A stretch of DNA of 64,000 nucleotides from Methanocorpusculaceae archaeon UBA425 (GCA_002506085.1 DAWV01000017.1:3575-67574); one strand, 5' to 3'. Counted from the stretch's first letter, positions 44,234 to 53,276 are shown. Numbers and translations are program-made. Notes: a model not told the origin generated them from the sequence alone.

Positions 44234-45313
44234 ATGAAATTTGTCACAATCGTAGGTGCCCGGCCGCAGTTCATCAAGTGTGCTGCGGTATCCCGTGTTT
44301 TGAGAAAAAAACACACCGAAATCCTCGTACATACCGGTCAGCATTATGATTATGGGATGTCCGAGGTATTTTTCAAAGAGCTGGACATTCCGACCCCGGA
44401 TTATAATCTTGGAATAGGTTCCGGGTCGCATGGTCATCAGACCGGGGCGATGCTCGCAGCAATTGAAGATATTCTGATACATGAAGAGCCTGATATGCTT
44501 CTTGTGTACGGAGATACCAACTCGACTGTTGCAGGAGCCTTGGCCGCGGCCAAGCTTCATATTCCGGTTGTGCATGTCGAAGCCGGGCTTCGTTCATTCG
44601 ATCGGAGAATGCCTGAAGAAATCAACCGGGTAATAACGGATCACCTATCCGGCATTTTGTTCTGTCCGACCCTGACCGCTGTCAGGAATCTGAAATCAGA
44701 GGGAATAGTCGACGGGGTTTATCATGTGGGCGATGTCATGACGGATGCCGTATTATTCAACCGGCAGCGGGCAGAAAAGCAGTCACGCATTCTCGATGAG
44801 GCGGGGCTGCTCCCGAAAAACTATGTTACAGCAACAATTCACCGGCCGTCTAATACCGATTCCGCGGATAACATGCGGGCTATCTTAGCTGCCTTTGGAT
44901 CCTGCGGCAAAACAGTCGTCTTCCCGATTCATCCGAGAACACGCAAATATTTACATGAATACAATCTGACCGTCCCGGAAAGTGTTATTCTCACAGATCC
45001 TCTGGGATATCTCGATATGCTGCAGGTTATGGCAAATGCGGAAAGAATTATTACTGATTCCGGGGGTATACAAAAAGAAGCTTACCTGCTCAGAGTGCCT
45101 TGCGTTACTTTGCGTGAGAATACCGAATGGATTGAAACCCTTGACGGCGGCTGGAACATCCTGATTCATTCAGCCAGCACATCAGAGATTACCAAAGCCC
45201 TCACTGAGCCAAGACATCCGGATTCATGGATTCCGGTTTTTGGCGAGGGAGGCGGGGCTGAAAATATTGTCGAGTGCCTGGAAAAGCAGGAGAAAACATC
45301 TTTGTCAGCCTGA
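44234..45313 (+). CDS. wecB: UDP-N-acetylglucosamine 2-epimerase (non-hydrolysing)
   Basis: Converts UDP-GlcNAc to UDP-ManNAc for surface polysaccharides. The 359-residue protein starts MKFVTIVGARPQFIK and contains THTGQHYDYGMSEVFF-like TGQHYDYG, HVEAGLRSFDRRMPEEINR and the C-terminal TDSGGIQKEAY and LRENTEWIET. The catalytic Asp/Glu/His set is in these blocks. GGAG is six bases before the ATG. It is the only plus-strand enzyme in this part of the island. Confidence 0.92.
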   Translation: MKFVTIVGARPQFIKCAAVSRVLRKKHTEILVHTGQHYDYGMSEVFFKELDIPTPDYNLGIGSGSHGHQTGAMLAAIEDILIHEEPDMLLVYGDTNSTVAGALAAAKLHIPVVHVEAGLRSFDRRMPEEINRVITDHLSGILFCPTLTAVRNLKSEGIVDGVYHVGDVMTDAVLFNRQRAEKQSRILDEAGLLPKNYVTATIHRPSNTDSADNMRAILAAFGSCGKTVVFPIHPRTRKYLHEYNLTVPESVILTDPLGYLDMLQVMANAERIITDSGGIQKEAYLLRVPCVTLRENTEWIETLDGGWNILIHSASTSEITKALTEPRHPDSWIPVFGEGGGAENIVECLEKQEKTSLSA

Positions 45314-45373
45314 TGCCGGTCTGATTTTCACCTGTTTTCGGAGAGAGGAATCTGAAAACAGGTGCCGTATCCC

Positions 45374-46417
45374 TCATTTTTCGGTAGTAAACCATTCATG
45401 GATATTTTTACCGCTTGTCATCCAGGCATTCTTTTCATTGCAGTATGCGAGAATCTTTTCATACATCACCTGGTTTTCTGAATCTTTCACTAAGGACGAG
45501 TTGTGCCACAGGAGGGTAAAAACACCGTGCAGTTCTGCCGCCGTGTCAATCAGCCGGGTCATTAAAGAAAATGCATCTTCATTTGACAGGCGCATATATG
45601 TGTCCCATAAGGTCCCGTCCATTACCACAAGGGGAATCTCCATGATGTCAATAAACTCCTCTGTTTTCAGATTATAGGGATAATACGGATGACACATGCC
45701 GTTTCGAAACCCTGCACAATCTGCATATCCGATGGTTGCATCATATTTGAATCCGGCTTTTGCGAGATATTCCCAGGTATCCGGAACTTTGAATCTGAGG
45801 AAATGATTTCTATACCCTGTCACTGATTTTCCAAAAGTCTCCTCCAGACGCTTTTTTTCCTCGGCTATTACGTCAAAGGAGTTCCATGCAGTATGACCTC
45901 CGTGAAGTCCCACCTCATACCCTCTCTGATCGATTTCTTTGAGTTCGTCCCGGACATCACGAATATCATACGAATAATCCGGGTCACCGGGTTTCAGAGC
46001 GAAAAAATAGAATGAGGAACGGGCGTTATATTTTTCCTCCAGATCCATTATTTCCCGGAAGTTGAAATAGGGCTTCTTTTTCCGCGGGATGGCGGCGATG
46101 CCTGCCGCCAGCTTTGTCCAGTTTTTATGTCTTACGAATTTCGCACAGGAAGAAAGACGGGAAATCAGCGGATTGTATATGACATCGATATCATGAGTCA
46201 GACAAACGGCAAAGTCCCTGTTATCCGGGTATTTTGGAGAATAACCCTGATTTACCAGGTACTCCGATACCCTGGCCGAGAAAATGTCCCGATGTCTGCT
46301 CTGGTAAAACATGAATCTCCCGAACTTGTCATGATTCAAAGCTGAATATTCCTCTGCGCGGGTATAATGGTCCCATAATTCATCCGGCAGCATCTTATCT
46401 AAATAATCCGGCAGCAT
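45374..46417 (-). CDS. Polysaccharide deacetylase-like protein
   Basis: A 347-residue carbohydrate-esterase-4-like protein. It has AVCLTHDIDV with the Asp-Asp-type metal motif, REIMDLEEKYNARSSFYFF, EVGLHGGHTAW with the His ligand, and GYRNHFLRFK, matching NodB-fold enzymes of surface glycan loci. The first 75 residues precede the catalytic domain. It likely deacetylates an N-acetyl sugar. It converges on wecB. Confidence 0.8.
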   Translation of the reverse strand: MLPDYLDKMLPDELWDHYTRAEEYSALNHDKFGRFMFYQSRHRDIFSARVSEYLVNQGYSPKYPDNRDFAVCLTHDIDVIYNPLISRLSSCAKFVRHKNWTKLAAGIAAIPRKKKPYFNFREIMDLEEKYNARSSFYFFALKPGDPDYSYDIRDVRDELKEIDQRGYEVGLHGGHTAWNSFDVIAEEKKRLEETFGKSVTGYRNHFLRFKVPDTWEYLAKAGFKYDATIGYADCAGFRNGMCHPYYPYNLKTEEFIDIMEIPLVVMDGTLWDTYMRLSNEDAFSLMTRLIDTAAELHGVFTLLWHNSSLVKDSENQVMYEKILAYCNEKNAWMTSGKNIHEWFTTEK

Positions 46418-47274
46418 TTTTCCTCACAAAATTATGACCAATAATCCCGGGATTCTGCAGAAAAATATCTGATTGCATGGTATACACAAATCATACAGTC
46501 AAAGACACTGCTCCGTAACGATACATAGTATTCATGAAAATTCTCCACACCATAATTTACACCGCCATACAGATTCCGAATTGAAATCCAATAGCAATCG
46601 TATATTACGTTTTACCATTGAATATATCTGTTGTCTGTTGGAACTGACAGGTTTCATTTGAAAAAAATTCATTGCAGTGGTAAAATGATTGTAAGACATT
46701 TTTGGAGCCGGAATCTCCCAAACAGCCGGGAAACCCGCCATCAAAAAATGATTTGATGCATTGTATAATATAGTGATAAATCTTTTACTTACATATAAGG
46801 GCAGTGCAGGTGTGTCATTAAAAGCGGAATAAAGTTGTCAGATTAAAACCAGAGTAATCGATTCTGATAAACCTGATGATGGTATTTTCATCAGTTATCA
46901 TAATTGCACAGAGATTTATTCTCAGTCCTCATGCGTTCTTTTGAGCAGTTTGGATATATTGCAGCGTCAAATGCGGAGATTAGAAGAATTTCATTGAATC
47001 AGCCAGAGAAAACCATGCCTTTAATACTTATCGAAATCAATCAGATTATTATCAAATCAGTCCTGTCGTTAATCCCTTTGCGTGAATATACGAATAAAAT
47101 GAATGGAGCACATGTCTCCGTATGTAGTGACTGCTTTATCAAATCCTGTTCCTATGTGTGCCGCGGTCTGACGGGAGGAATGATTACTGCGGGAAACCCT
47201 GCATGGGCATGTAATCTTCCCGAATATAAACAGAAAATGGGGATGAATTCGCCTTAAATCATCGGTGTCCTGGC
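46418..47274. other. Long spacer with an eroded acyltransferase-like fragment
   Basis: 857 bases between a minus-strand deacetylase gene and a plus-strand GT4 gene. The composition is A/T-rich, and open frames are short and overlap. A fragment reading towards the GT4 gene (46904-47257) ends like a hexapeptide-repeat acyltransferase. No complete gene is seen. Confidence 0.4.
46904..47257 (+). pseudogene. Possible remnant of a hexapeptide-repeat (LbH) O-acyltransferase
   Basis: The last 45 codons of this open frame encode SVCSDCFIKSCSYVCRGL, GGMITAGNPAW and KQKM, an order resembling the C-terminus of left-handed beta-helix acyltransferases (GDxxFIGxxSxV...VxAGNPAK). The preceding 70 codons match nothing I know and lack the repeat pattern. 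It is probably a truncated or decayed gene of the glycan island; chance similarity is possible. Confidence 0.35.
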
Positions 47275-48483
47275 ATGAATATTTGTGTAATTACCGGTCT
47301 GTATCCTACAGAACAATCTACATCAGGGGGTGTGTTTGTCCATGAACGTCTGATGCAGCTTCGAAAACAGGGTATCCCATATAAAATCTATGCAATTGAG
47401 AAAAGATATTCCCCGGGGGCTGCATTGATATACCGGCTTGCAAAAAGGAAATCTTTTCAGGTATCGACGATCGTTTCCTGGGATCAGTCTGATACGATTA
47501 TTCCGGTATTCTATTATGTGAACATTTTTGACATGATTCTGTCCCATCTGCATCCCCGGCTCTATCATGAAAAAATGCTGGAGTATCTGTCCGATAAGCT
47601 TGATGTCCGGGCGGACACCATAATTCATGTTCACTGGGTATACCCTCAGGGATATTATGGAGTCAGGATTGCAAAGCACTATGGCGTTCCATGTGTTATT
47701 ACAGCTCATGGGTCTGATATACACACAGATCCGCAGCAGAATCGGCTTATACGAAAAACCACTCTCGCCGCTCTTTCATCTGCAGACCGGGTGATTTTCG
47801 TGAGTCAGGCTCTGTTGAATTCTGCCAAAACATTAGGATATGAGGGAAATAATGCCATAGTAATCCCGAACGGCATAGATTCGGTATTTCTTTTACCAGT
47901 GAATCGAAAAACTGCTGTCAAAAAAACAGGCTGGCAAAGATCACATAAGTATGTCGTTGGTTTTGTCGGGAATCTGGTCCCGGTAAAAAGAGCGGATGCG
48001 TTTCCAAAAATATTCCATTATATTCATGAAACCATGAATGATGTGGAGTTTATTCTGGTCGGGAAAGGGATTCTGGAAAGCTCTATCAAAGAGCAGTGCG
48101 GGGATCTGCAGGTGACGTTTACGGGGATGGTTCCGCACGATGATGTTTTGTATTGGATGAATTTATTTGATGTTCTGATTCTTCCGAGCAGAAATGAAGG
48201 ATGGGGGTGTGTTATTTCTGAAGCATATGCGTGTGGAATTCCGGTTGTGGGGAGTGATGCAGGGGGAATACCCGAGGCAATGGGCGGGCTCGGAGTTGTT
48301 GTGCCGGAAGGAGATGATTTTGAGAAGAGATTTGCCGGGGCTGTATGTGAGGTTCTGAACAAAAACCATGTTTCCGAAAAGCAGAACCTGATTGATACAG
48401 CGTCAAGGAATACATGGGAACAGTGTATCATGAAGGAAATCGGGGTGTATAAATCCCTCCTTGACGGTAAAGAAAAATCCTGA
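47275..48483 (+). CDS. Glycosyltransferase family 4 protein
   Basis: A 402-residue GT4 enzyme. The start MNICVITGLYP with SGGVFVHERL, VHVHWVYPQGYYG-like HVHWVYPQG, and VITAHGSDIHTDP mark the acceptor domain; VIPNGIDSVFL, VGFVGNLVPVKRAD, FILVGKGILE, GMVPHDDVLYW and LILPSRNEGWGCVISEA (E-x7-E type) the donor domain. GGIPEAMGG follows. It is the last gene of the glycan island and faces away from the deacetylase gene. Confidence 0.87.
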   Translation: MNICVITGLYPTEQSTSGGVFVHERLMQLRKQGIPYKIYAIEKRYSPGAALIYRLAKRKSFQVSTIVSWDQSDTIIPVFYYVNIFDMILSHLHPRLYHEKMLEYLSDKLDVRADTIIHVHWVYPQGYYGVRIAKHYGVPCVITAHGSDIHTDPQQNRLIRKTTLAALSSADRVIFVSQALLNSAKTLGYEGNNAIVIPNGIDSVFLLPVNRKTAVKKTGWQRSHKYVVGFVGNLVPVKRADAFPKIFHYIHETMNDVEFILVGKGILESSIKEQCGDLQVTFTGMVPHDDVLYWMNLFDVLILPSRNEGWGCVISEAYACGIPVVGSDAGGIPEAMGGLGVVVPEGDDFEKRFAGAVCEVLNKNHVSEKQNLIDTASRNTWEQCIMKEIGVYKSLLDGKEKS

Positions 48484-48849
48484 AATCAGTATTCTGCCCG
48501 CCGCCTGCAGGCCCGGGATAGCAGAGTCATACAACTATTCCCGTCCCGGACGACAGCAGTCATTATGACAATTTTACGAATTTCTTCAGCACTTAAGACC
48601 ACGACATATGGTTGATGGGAAGGACGTAAACGGCAACTAAATCTTTTCGTGTTAGTACAAATCAGCTGTGTGATTTCCGGATGTACTTCGGTTTCGTGTA
48701 CGGGATTCTTTTTGATGGTCGTATCATCACACGGAAACTCGGAAAATAAAAAAGAATCGTCTGGATATCTGCAAAAGACTCAGTGAACCTCTATAATGGT
48801 GAGGACTCTATCACAGAATTCGCGAGCGGGCAGCCTCCATGTAAAAAAA
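48484..48849. repeat. Intergenic region with family 2 repeat, copy 1 (48679-48766)
   Basis: The 366-base spacer after the GT4 gene has no gene. Bases 48679-48766 (GGATGTACTTCGGTTTCGTG ... CATCACACGGAAA ... AGAATCG(T/G)CTGGAT) recur at 52993-53148 and, more loosely, from 63820. Relative to the second copy this one is uninterrupted. The rest shows no feature I can name. Confidence 0.6.
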
Positions 48850-49671
48850 TCAGACTTTTTTATAATATGTCTTAAATTGCTGCCAGCCGGGATTCATTGT
48901 CCTCCGTCCCGGCGCATACTCCCAGGAATATTTGATAGCGCCGCTCACGAACTTCTTTGCCTCGCAAACTGCGTCCCGCACAGGATAGCCGAGAGCGATA
49001 TGGGCCGCGATTGCGGAAGCATAGCAGCACCCCGAGCCATGAACATTCGTAAACGGCGAGACCTCGCCTTCGACGAGCATCAGACCGTCTTTGTCGGCAT
49101 AGACATCGGTCCCGAGACGGAAAAACGCATGACCCCCTTTAACGACTGCGGATTTTGCTCCATTATCGATGAACCAGAATGCCGCCTGCTCCATTGATTC
49201 GGCATCCGTTATTTTTATGCCGGAGAGGGCGGCCGCTTCCGGGAGGTTAGGGGTTACGACGGTTGTTATGGGGAGAAGGTCCGAGACGAGTTTTTCCTGA
49301 CCCGCCTCATCGAGAAGCCGGTATTCTTTTGTCGCAAGAAGGACCGGGTCGACAACGAGATTTCGTCCTTTCGGCAGAGCCTGAACGACGGCATCCACCG
49401 TCTCTCCATTTTTCAGCATCCCTGTCTTATAGCAGCCGATTTCAAAATCCTCCTCGAGCGCGTCAATCTGCTCTTTGATAAAGAAGGCAGGTACACTTGC
49501 CGTGTCCACTACATGACTGGCATTTTGCGCGGTAAGCGCCGCAACGACGGTCATCCCCCAGACCCCGCAGGCGGTCATAGTTTTCAAATCGACCTGAAGA
49601 CCTGCTCCGCCGGACGGGTCGGAACCGGCAATTGATGCGGCGAAAGCCATTTTCGTATGTATCGAACTCAT
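48850..49671 (-). CDS. thiD: Hydroxymethylpyrimidine/phosphomethylpyrimidine kinase ThiD
   Basis: Phosphorylates HMP and HMP-P in thiamine synthesis. The 273-residue ribokinase-fold protein has AGSDPSGGAGLQVDLKT near the N-terminus, ALTAQNAS, VVDPVLLATKEYRLL, TPNLPEAAALSG, VVKGGHA and the anion hole GSGCCYASAIAAHIA. The frame runs further upstream; the ATG at 49671 fits the family. Some archaeal ThiD proteins are fused to ThiN/ThiDN; this one is not. It is divergent from the gene at 49763. Confidence 0.92.
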   Translation of the reverse strand: MSSIHTKMAFAASIAGSDPSGGAGLQVDLKTMTACGVWGMTVVAALTAQNASHVVDTASVPAFFIKEQIDALEEDFEIGCYKTGMLKNGETVDAVVQALPKGRNLVVDPVLLATKEYRLLDEAGQEKLVSDLLPITTVVTPNLPEAAALSGIKITDAESMEQAAFWFIDNGAKSAVVKGGHAFFRLGTDVYADKDGLMLVEGEVSPFTNVHGSGCCYASAIAAHIALGYPVRDAVCEAKKFVSGAIKYSWEYAPGRRTMNPGWQQFKTYYKKV

Positions 49672-49762
49672 AATTCCTATAATGGGATGACAACTCAAAA
49701 AATACTTCGCCACGCGGTATAATCCCGTATCTTTATAGTCTGTCCCTTCACATGTATTTTGT

Positions 49763-51079
49763 ATGGATGTGGAAGGCTTCGTTCGCCGGAGCATGACAAA
49801 GAACATACCTGAAGAAAAGATAGAGAAACTTCTTCAGGAACGTATTCAGGAAATGAAAGATATCGATGACGGCTATGCTGAAGATTTTGCCAGAGCCGTA
49901 ATCGAGGAAGTGAAAGTAACAAGCGGCCTTACGGGCGATTTGTTTGAATATGAGCACGCCGGCGTTACGATGGGCGAGTTCGGCGTGGGTTCGCGTGGTT
50001 CGGGGGACTTTTACGCCCACAGAAAAATCGCCCGTGTTATCGGTAAGACCTCGGCGAAGGTCGGGGTCGACCAGATGGACGACGGCGGCGTGGTCCAGGC
50101 GAACGGTCAGTATATAATAACGACCGTGGACGGGATGCATTCCCGGTTATCAGATTTTCCGTATCTTGCGGGATTTCATGCGACTCGGGCAACGCTCCGT
50201 GATGTTTACGTGATGGGTGCACGGCCGGTCGCTCTGATTTCCGATGTGCACATCGCGGATGACGGCGATGTGGCGAAACTTTTCGATTACACGGCAGGAA
50301 TTACGACGGTGGCGGATGCTTTGGGCGTTCCGCTGAATGCGGGTTCAACGCTTCGTATCGGCGGGGATATGGTTCTCGGCGACCGGATGACGGGATGTGT
50401 CGGCGTGGTCGGCGTTGCCAATCATATTACCGCCCGCCGCTCATCGGTTCCGGGTGATGTGCTTCTGATGACGGAAGGCTCAGGTGGAGGGACGATTGCG
50501 ACGACTGCTCTTTATTCGGGCAATGCCGATGTGGTCGAGGAGACGATTAATCTGCAGTTCCTGAAAGCCTGCGATGCTCTGATTAATTCTGAGGTGTTCC
50601 CGCATATTCATGCGATGACTGATATCACGAACGGGGGTCTTCGCGGGGATGTGTTCGAGATTGCGGAAACGGCAGATTCCACGGTGGTTGTGGATGATGC
50701 GCCGCTCCGTGGTCTTATCGCCCCGAAGGTACTTGCCCTTCTGGACAAACTCGGTATCGATTATCTTGGTGTGAGTCTGGATGCTCTTCTGGTTATTGCG
50801 CCGCCGGAGTATGCGGATGAGATTATCCGGGTCGTCGCGACGGCAGGTGTGAGAATGGAGAGAATCGGGTGCGTCCGTGAAGGTCCGGGTGTGTCCCGCC
50901 TGGTGAAAAACGGGGTCGAAGGACCGTTCCAGCCGAAGTTCCGTGAAGCTCCCTATACGCCTCTTAAGAAAGTTGTTGACCGACCTGGTCGGGACTTTGA
51001 TGAGATGAAGAGGGGTATCGATCGGGCGGCAGAGGCGGCACTCGCGAAGAAACAGCGGATGCTGAAGAAATTATTGTGA
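49763..51079 (+). CDS. AIR-synthase-related (PurM/HypE/SelD-like) protein
   Basis: A 438-residue protein of the PurM-like superfamily. A helical N-terminal extension (about 1-60) precedes the ATP-binding domain (VGVDQMDDGGVVQANG, TTVDGMHSRL, DVYVMGARPVALISDVH), and the second lobe follows (SGGGTIATTALYSGN, AMTDITNGGLRGDVFE). Methanogens have several uncharacterised relatives, some treated as methanogenesis markers; I cannot assign which. It lacks the SelD Cys/Sec motif and HypE C-terminus Cys. TATA-like sequence lies near 49720-49735, shared with thiD. Confidence 0.72.
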   Translation: MDVEGFVRRSMTKNIPEEKIEKLLQERIQEMKDIDDGYAEDFARAVIEEVKVTSGLTGDLFEYEHAGVTMGEFGVGSRGSGDFYAHRKIARVIGKTSAKVGVDQMDDGGVVQANGQYIITTVDGMHSRLSDFPYLAGFHATRATLRDVYVMGARPVALISDVHIADDGDVAKLFDYTAGITTVADALGVPLNAGSTLRIGGDMVLGDRMTGCVGVVGVANHITARRSSVPGDVLLMTEGSGGGTIATTALYSGNADVVEETINLQFLKACDALINSEVFPHIHAMTDITNGGLRGDVFEIAETADSTVVVDDAPLRGLIAPKVLALLDKLGIDYLGVSLDALLVIAPPEYADEIIRVVATAGVRMERIGCVREGPGVSRLVKNGVEGPFQPKFREAPYTPLKKVVDRPGRDFDEMKRGIDRAAEAALAKKQRMLKKLL

Positions 51080-51188
51080 GCCAGACCTCTTCCTTTTTTT
51101 AACAGATTAATGCTGAATCTATCCTGCGTGCCGAACAGAGAGCGGCGTGATATATATCCCCGCGTAAACCAATATATTTCCGCATTCA

Positions 51189-52595
51189 ATGACTGAGATT
51201 ATCCATAATCCGCTTTACCAGAAACTCCTGCTGTTAGCTGTGGGTGTCGCCGTATTCATGGATGCTCTTGACGGTTCGGTTGTTAATATCTCTCTCCCGG
51301 TCATTGCCGCGGATTTTGGAACCGACGCAGGGACAGTTGCCTGGGTGAGTGTCTCCTATCTTCTGGTTATTGCGGGTCTCCTTCTTACATTTGGAAAACT
51401 CTCTGACTGCGGGTATGTCAGAATTATTTTTATCGCAGGGTTTGTTGTATTCACTCTCGGGTCGGTCGTCTGCGGGTTATCACCAAACCTCACGGTCCTT
51501 ATCGCCTCACGGGTTTTTCAGGGAGTAGGAGCTGCGATGATTGCTGCCTCGGCCCCGATGCTCTGTGTAAAATTCCTGCCTATGAATATGCTCGGCGTTT
51601 CCCTGGGTGTATTGACAGCGGCAAGTTCAATCGGATTTGCCGTGGGTCCTGCGATTGGCGGCGTTATTACCGCATTTCTCTCCTGGCACTGGATATTTTT
51701 CCTCAATATTCCGATCGGCATTTTCGCGGTGCTGTTTGCCGTAAAAATAATCCCGCGGTCTGTCTCAGTGGATAAATGTGCTTTCGATTTCGCCGGGGCA
51801 TTCGCTTTATTCTGTATGATGGCATCTGGTGTTTTTGCGCTGGAACGTCTCCCTCACCTCGGGTTTTTGAGTCCGGTAATTATTTTTTCAGCTGGTATCT
51901 GTGTGGTCTCGCTGATTCTGTTTATCCGGTTCGAACTGAGAAGCAGGCATCCTATTCTGAATATCAGGGTGTTTGCAAAATGGCCGCTTACGTTGACGAT
52001 TACGGCATTTTTAATTCTTCAGCTTACGAATGCAGGGCTGGTTTATCTTCTTCCGTTCTATCTGTCGGCAGGTATGAATTTTGATGCAGCGGTTAGCGGT
52101 ATTTTCCTCATTCTGCCTCCGGTTATTACCGCAATTCTCAGCATTCCTTTCGGGAAATGGTCTGATAATACCGGGCGGCGCGGATTTGCTGTCGCGGCAT
52201 GTGTTTTTCTCGCTCTGACGAATGGAGTTTATGCGCTGATTGTTCCGGAATGGGGAATTATTCCGCTGATTCTTTCTCTCGTTATGATGGGTCTTATCTG
52301 GGGTATTGGCGGCGGACCTGTTTCCAGCAGAATTGTTGAGCAGATGCCGGACGATGAGAGGGGGACCGGGTCTTCGCTGATGATTACCTGTATGTATTTT
52401 GGAGCCTGCGTAGGAACTGCTCTTTATGCCTCGATATTCACGGTTCTGACGTCGGGTGCCGGGGGTATTCTCTCGTTTGCGGATCTGGATTATGCGGTGT
52501 TTATGTACGGGTTCCATATATCGAATGGAATTGGCGCAGTTCTCGCGATTATCGCGGTGATTCTTTCTGCAGTCGTTAAAGACCCGGCGAAATGA
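51189..52595 (+). CDS. MFS transporter, DHA2 (EmrB/QacA) drug-exporter type
   Basis: A 468-residue major facilitator with about 14 hydrophobic helices, the DHA2 layout. Motif-like pieces are FMDALDGSVVNISLPVIAADF at helix 1 (given in part), SVSYLLVIAGLL, GKLSDCGYVRIIF between helices 2 and 3, RVFQGVGAAMIAAS (motif B) and VGPAIGGVITAFLSWHWIF (motif C, antiporter). The substrate is unknown; proton-coupled export of amphiphiles is typical. TATATATCC upstream at 51150 may be its promoter. Confidence 0.88.
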   Translation: MTEIIHNPLYQKLLLLAVGVAVFMDALDGSVVNISLPVIAADFGTDAGTVAWVSVSYLLVIAGLLLTFGKLSDCGYVRIIFIAGFVVFTLGSVVCGLSPNLTVLIASRVFQGVGAAMIAASAPMLCVKFLPMNMLGVSLGVLTAASSIGFAVGPAIGGVITAFLSWHWIFFLNIPIGIFAVLFAVKIIPRSVSVDKCAFDFAGAFALFCMMASGVFALERLPHLGFLSPVIIFSAGICVVSLILFIRFELRSRHPILNIRVFAKWPLTLTITAFLILQLTNAGLVYLLPFYLSAGMNFDAAVSGIFLILPPVITAILSIPFGKWSDNTGRRGFAVAACVFLALTNGVYALIVPEWGIIPLILSLVMMGLIWGIGGGPVSSRIVEQMPDDERGTGSSLMITCMYFGACVGTALYASIFTVLTSGAGGILSFADLDYAVFMYGFHISNGIGAVLAIIAVILSAVVKDPAK

Positions 52596-52599
52596 TGAT

Positions 52600-52800
52600 G
52601 CGGGTTGGATGCGGAACGCAGACGACCTCAGCGGAGCAAGTTTTCGAAGGAAACTTGTGACTGCGGACTGCTCAATAAGAGCGGTCTTAGCTGAGGCGGG
52701 GACCTTTAGGTCCCTCAGCCGAGCAAGGCTTTGCCTTGCGACTGCGGGTTGGCGACGAAGGCGACGGTCTTAGCCGAGCAAGTCGATAGACTTGCGAGTG
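52600..52800. repeat. Hairpin repeat array, family 1, locus B
   Basis: Starts five bases after the MFS stop. Stem-loops: TGCG-GAA-CGCA (52609-52619), CAAGTTT/AAACTTG (52637-52657), GCTC/GAGC (52669-52682), GGGACC/GGTCCC (52699-52714), GCAAGGC/GCCTTGC (52723-52739) and GCAAGTC/GACTTGC (52778-52795). The joining boxes GACGACCTCAGC, GGTCTTAGC(T/C)GAG and TTGCGACTGCGG(G/A) are as in locus A. Inner stem bases change on both arms together. Confidence 0.7.
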
Positions 52801-52807
52801 GTGCGGG

Positions 52808-52915
52808 ATGTCCCTCGCGGAGAGCCGGCGGGCGATTTACCGGGAGTGGCTGCTTTCGTTGATTCGGGAAGAGTTTGGGGAGGACGGGTTGAAGGAGTTT
52901 GGGATCGGGCGTTAG
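52808..52915 (+). CDS. Candidate 35-residue small protein among repeats
   Basis: An ATG at 52808 preceded by GGTG (four bases away) opens a 35-codon frame whose product reads MSLAESRRAIYREW, LLSLIREEFGED, GLKEFGIGR. It is strongly helical and amphipathic in pattern and ends in TAG. It sits between two repeat blocks with no other gene nearby. It could be a real micro-protein, the tail of a lost gene, or chance; I cannot decide. Confidence 0.35.
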   Translation: MSLAESRRAIYREWLLSLIREEFGEDGLKEFGIGR

Positions 52916-52992
52916 CCCGGGTAGACTAACGTGCGATTAGCGTTCCCCTTCCCCCGGGGAACAGAATTGGATTTGCCCAAGCGGGATTCTTT

Positions 52993-53148
52993 GGATGTAC
53001 TTTGGTTTCGTGTACGGGATTCTTTTTGCTGACCGTATCCCCGCAAGGCATTTGCCTTGCTCGGCTGAGGTCGTCCGCGTTCCGCGTCCAACCCGCCATC
53101 ACACGGAAATCACACAGAAACACGGAAAATCTAAAGAATCGGCTGGAT
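52993..53148. repeat. Family 2 repeat, copy 2, interrupted by a family 1 unit
   Basis: The flanks of this copy, GGATGTACTTTGGTTTCGTG ... GACCGTATC and ATCACACGGAAA ... AAAGAATCGGCTGGATG, align with copy 1 at 48679-48766. Between them lie 58 bases (53040-53097) absent from copy 1, which are a family 1 hairpin unit on the opposite strand. Confidence 0.65.
53040..53097 (-). repeat. Single family 1 hairpin unit inserted in a family 2 repeat
   Basis: Read on the minus strand: GGCGGGTTGG, stem CGCG-GAA-CGCG, GACGACCTCAGCCGAG, stem GCAAGGCA/TGCCTTGC, G. This is the same order as the first unit of locus B (GCGGGTTGG, TGCG-GAA-CGCA, GACGACCTCAGCGGAG). Its ends coincide with the point where copy 1 of family 2 runs on without a break, so this is an insertion of one unit. 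Confidence 0.65.
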
Positions 53149-53157
53149 GGAGCCCAT

Positions 53158-53276
53158 GTAGTTCCCTCCCCCGTCCCCCCCCCTTTGCGCGAGCACGGGG
53201 CGAAGCCTTCGCGTACATCCGCGGTCGTATTGCGCCCCCCCCTTCTCTCCCCTTGCGCAAGCCCCCCGGGGGGGGG
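53158..53276. repeat. Family 3 repeat (GCGAAGCC block) with C/G homopolymers
   Basis: CGGGGCGAAGCCTTCGCGTA and the next 20 bases (53196-53236) match 63667-63708 almost exactly. They are flanked by CCCTCCCCCGTCCCC on one side, also seen near 63945, and by tracts of nine C (53175-53183), eight C (53235-53242) and C6G9 (53262-53276). No gene is present. The G/C tracts could be length-variable or hard to sequence. Confidence 0.5.

Noticed and set aside
49763..51079. Selenophosphate synthetase SelD
   Set aside because: The catalytic Cys/Sec motif near the N-terminus is absent; only the shared PurM-like fold is supported.
52011..52517. 168-codon minus-strand frame
   Set aside because: It is the antisense shadow of the MFS gene, with a strongly polar, Arg/Asn-rich product.
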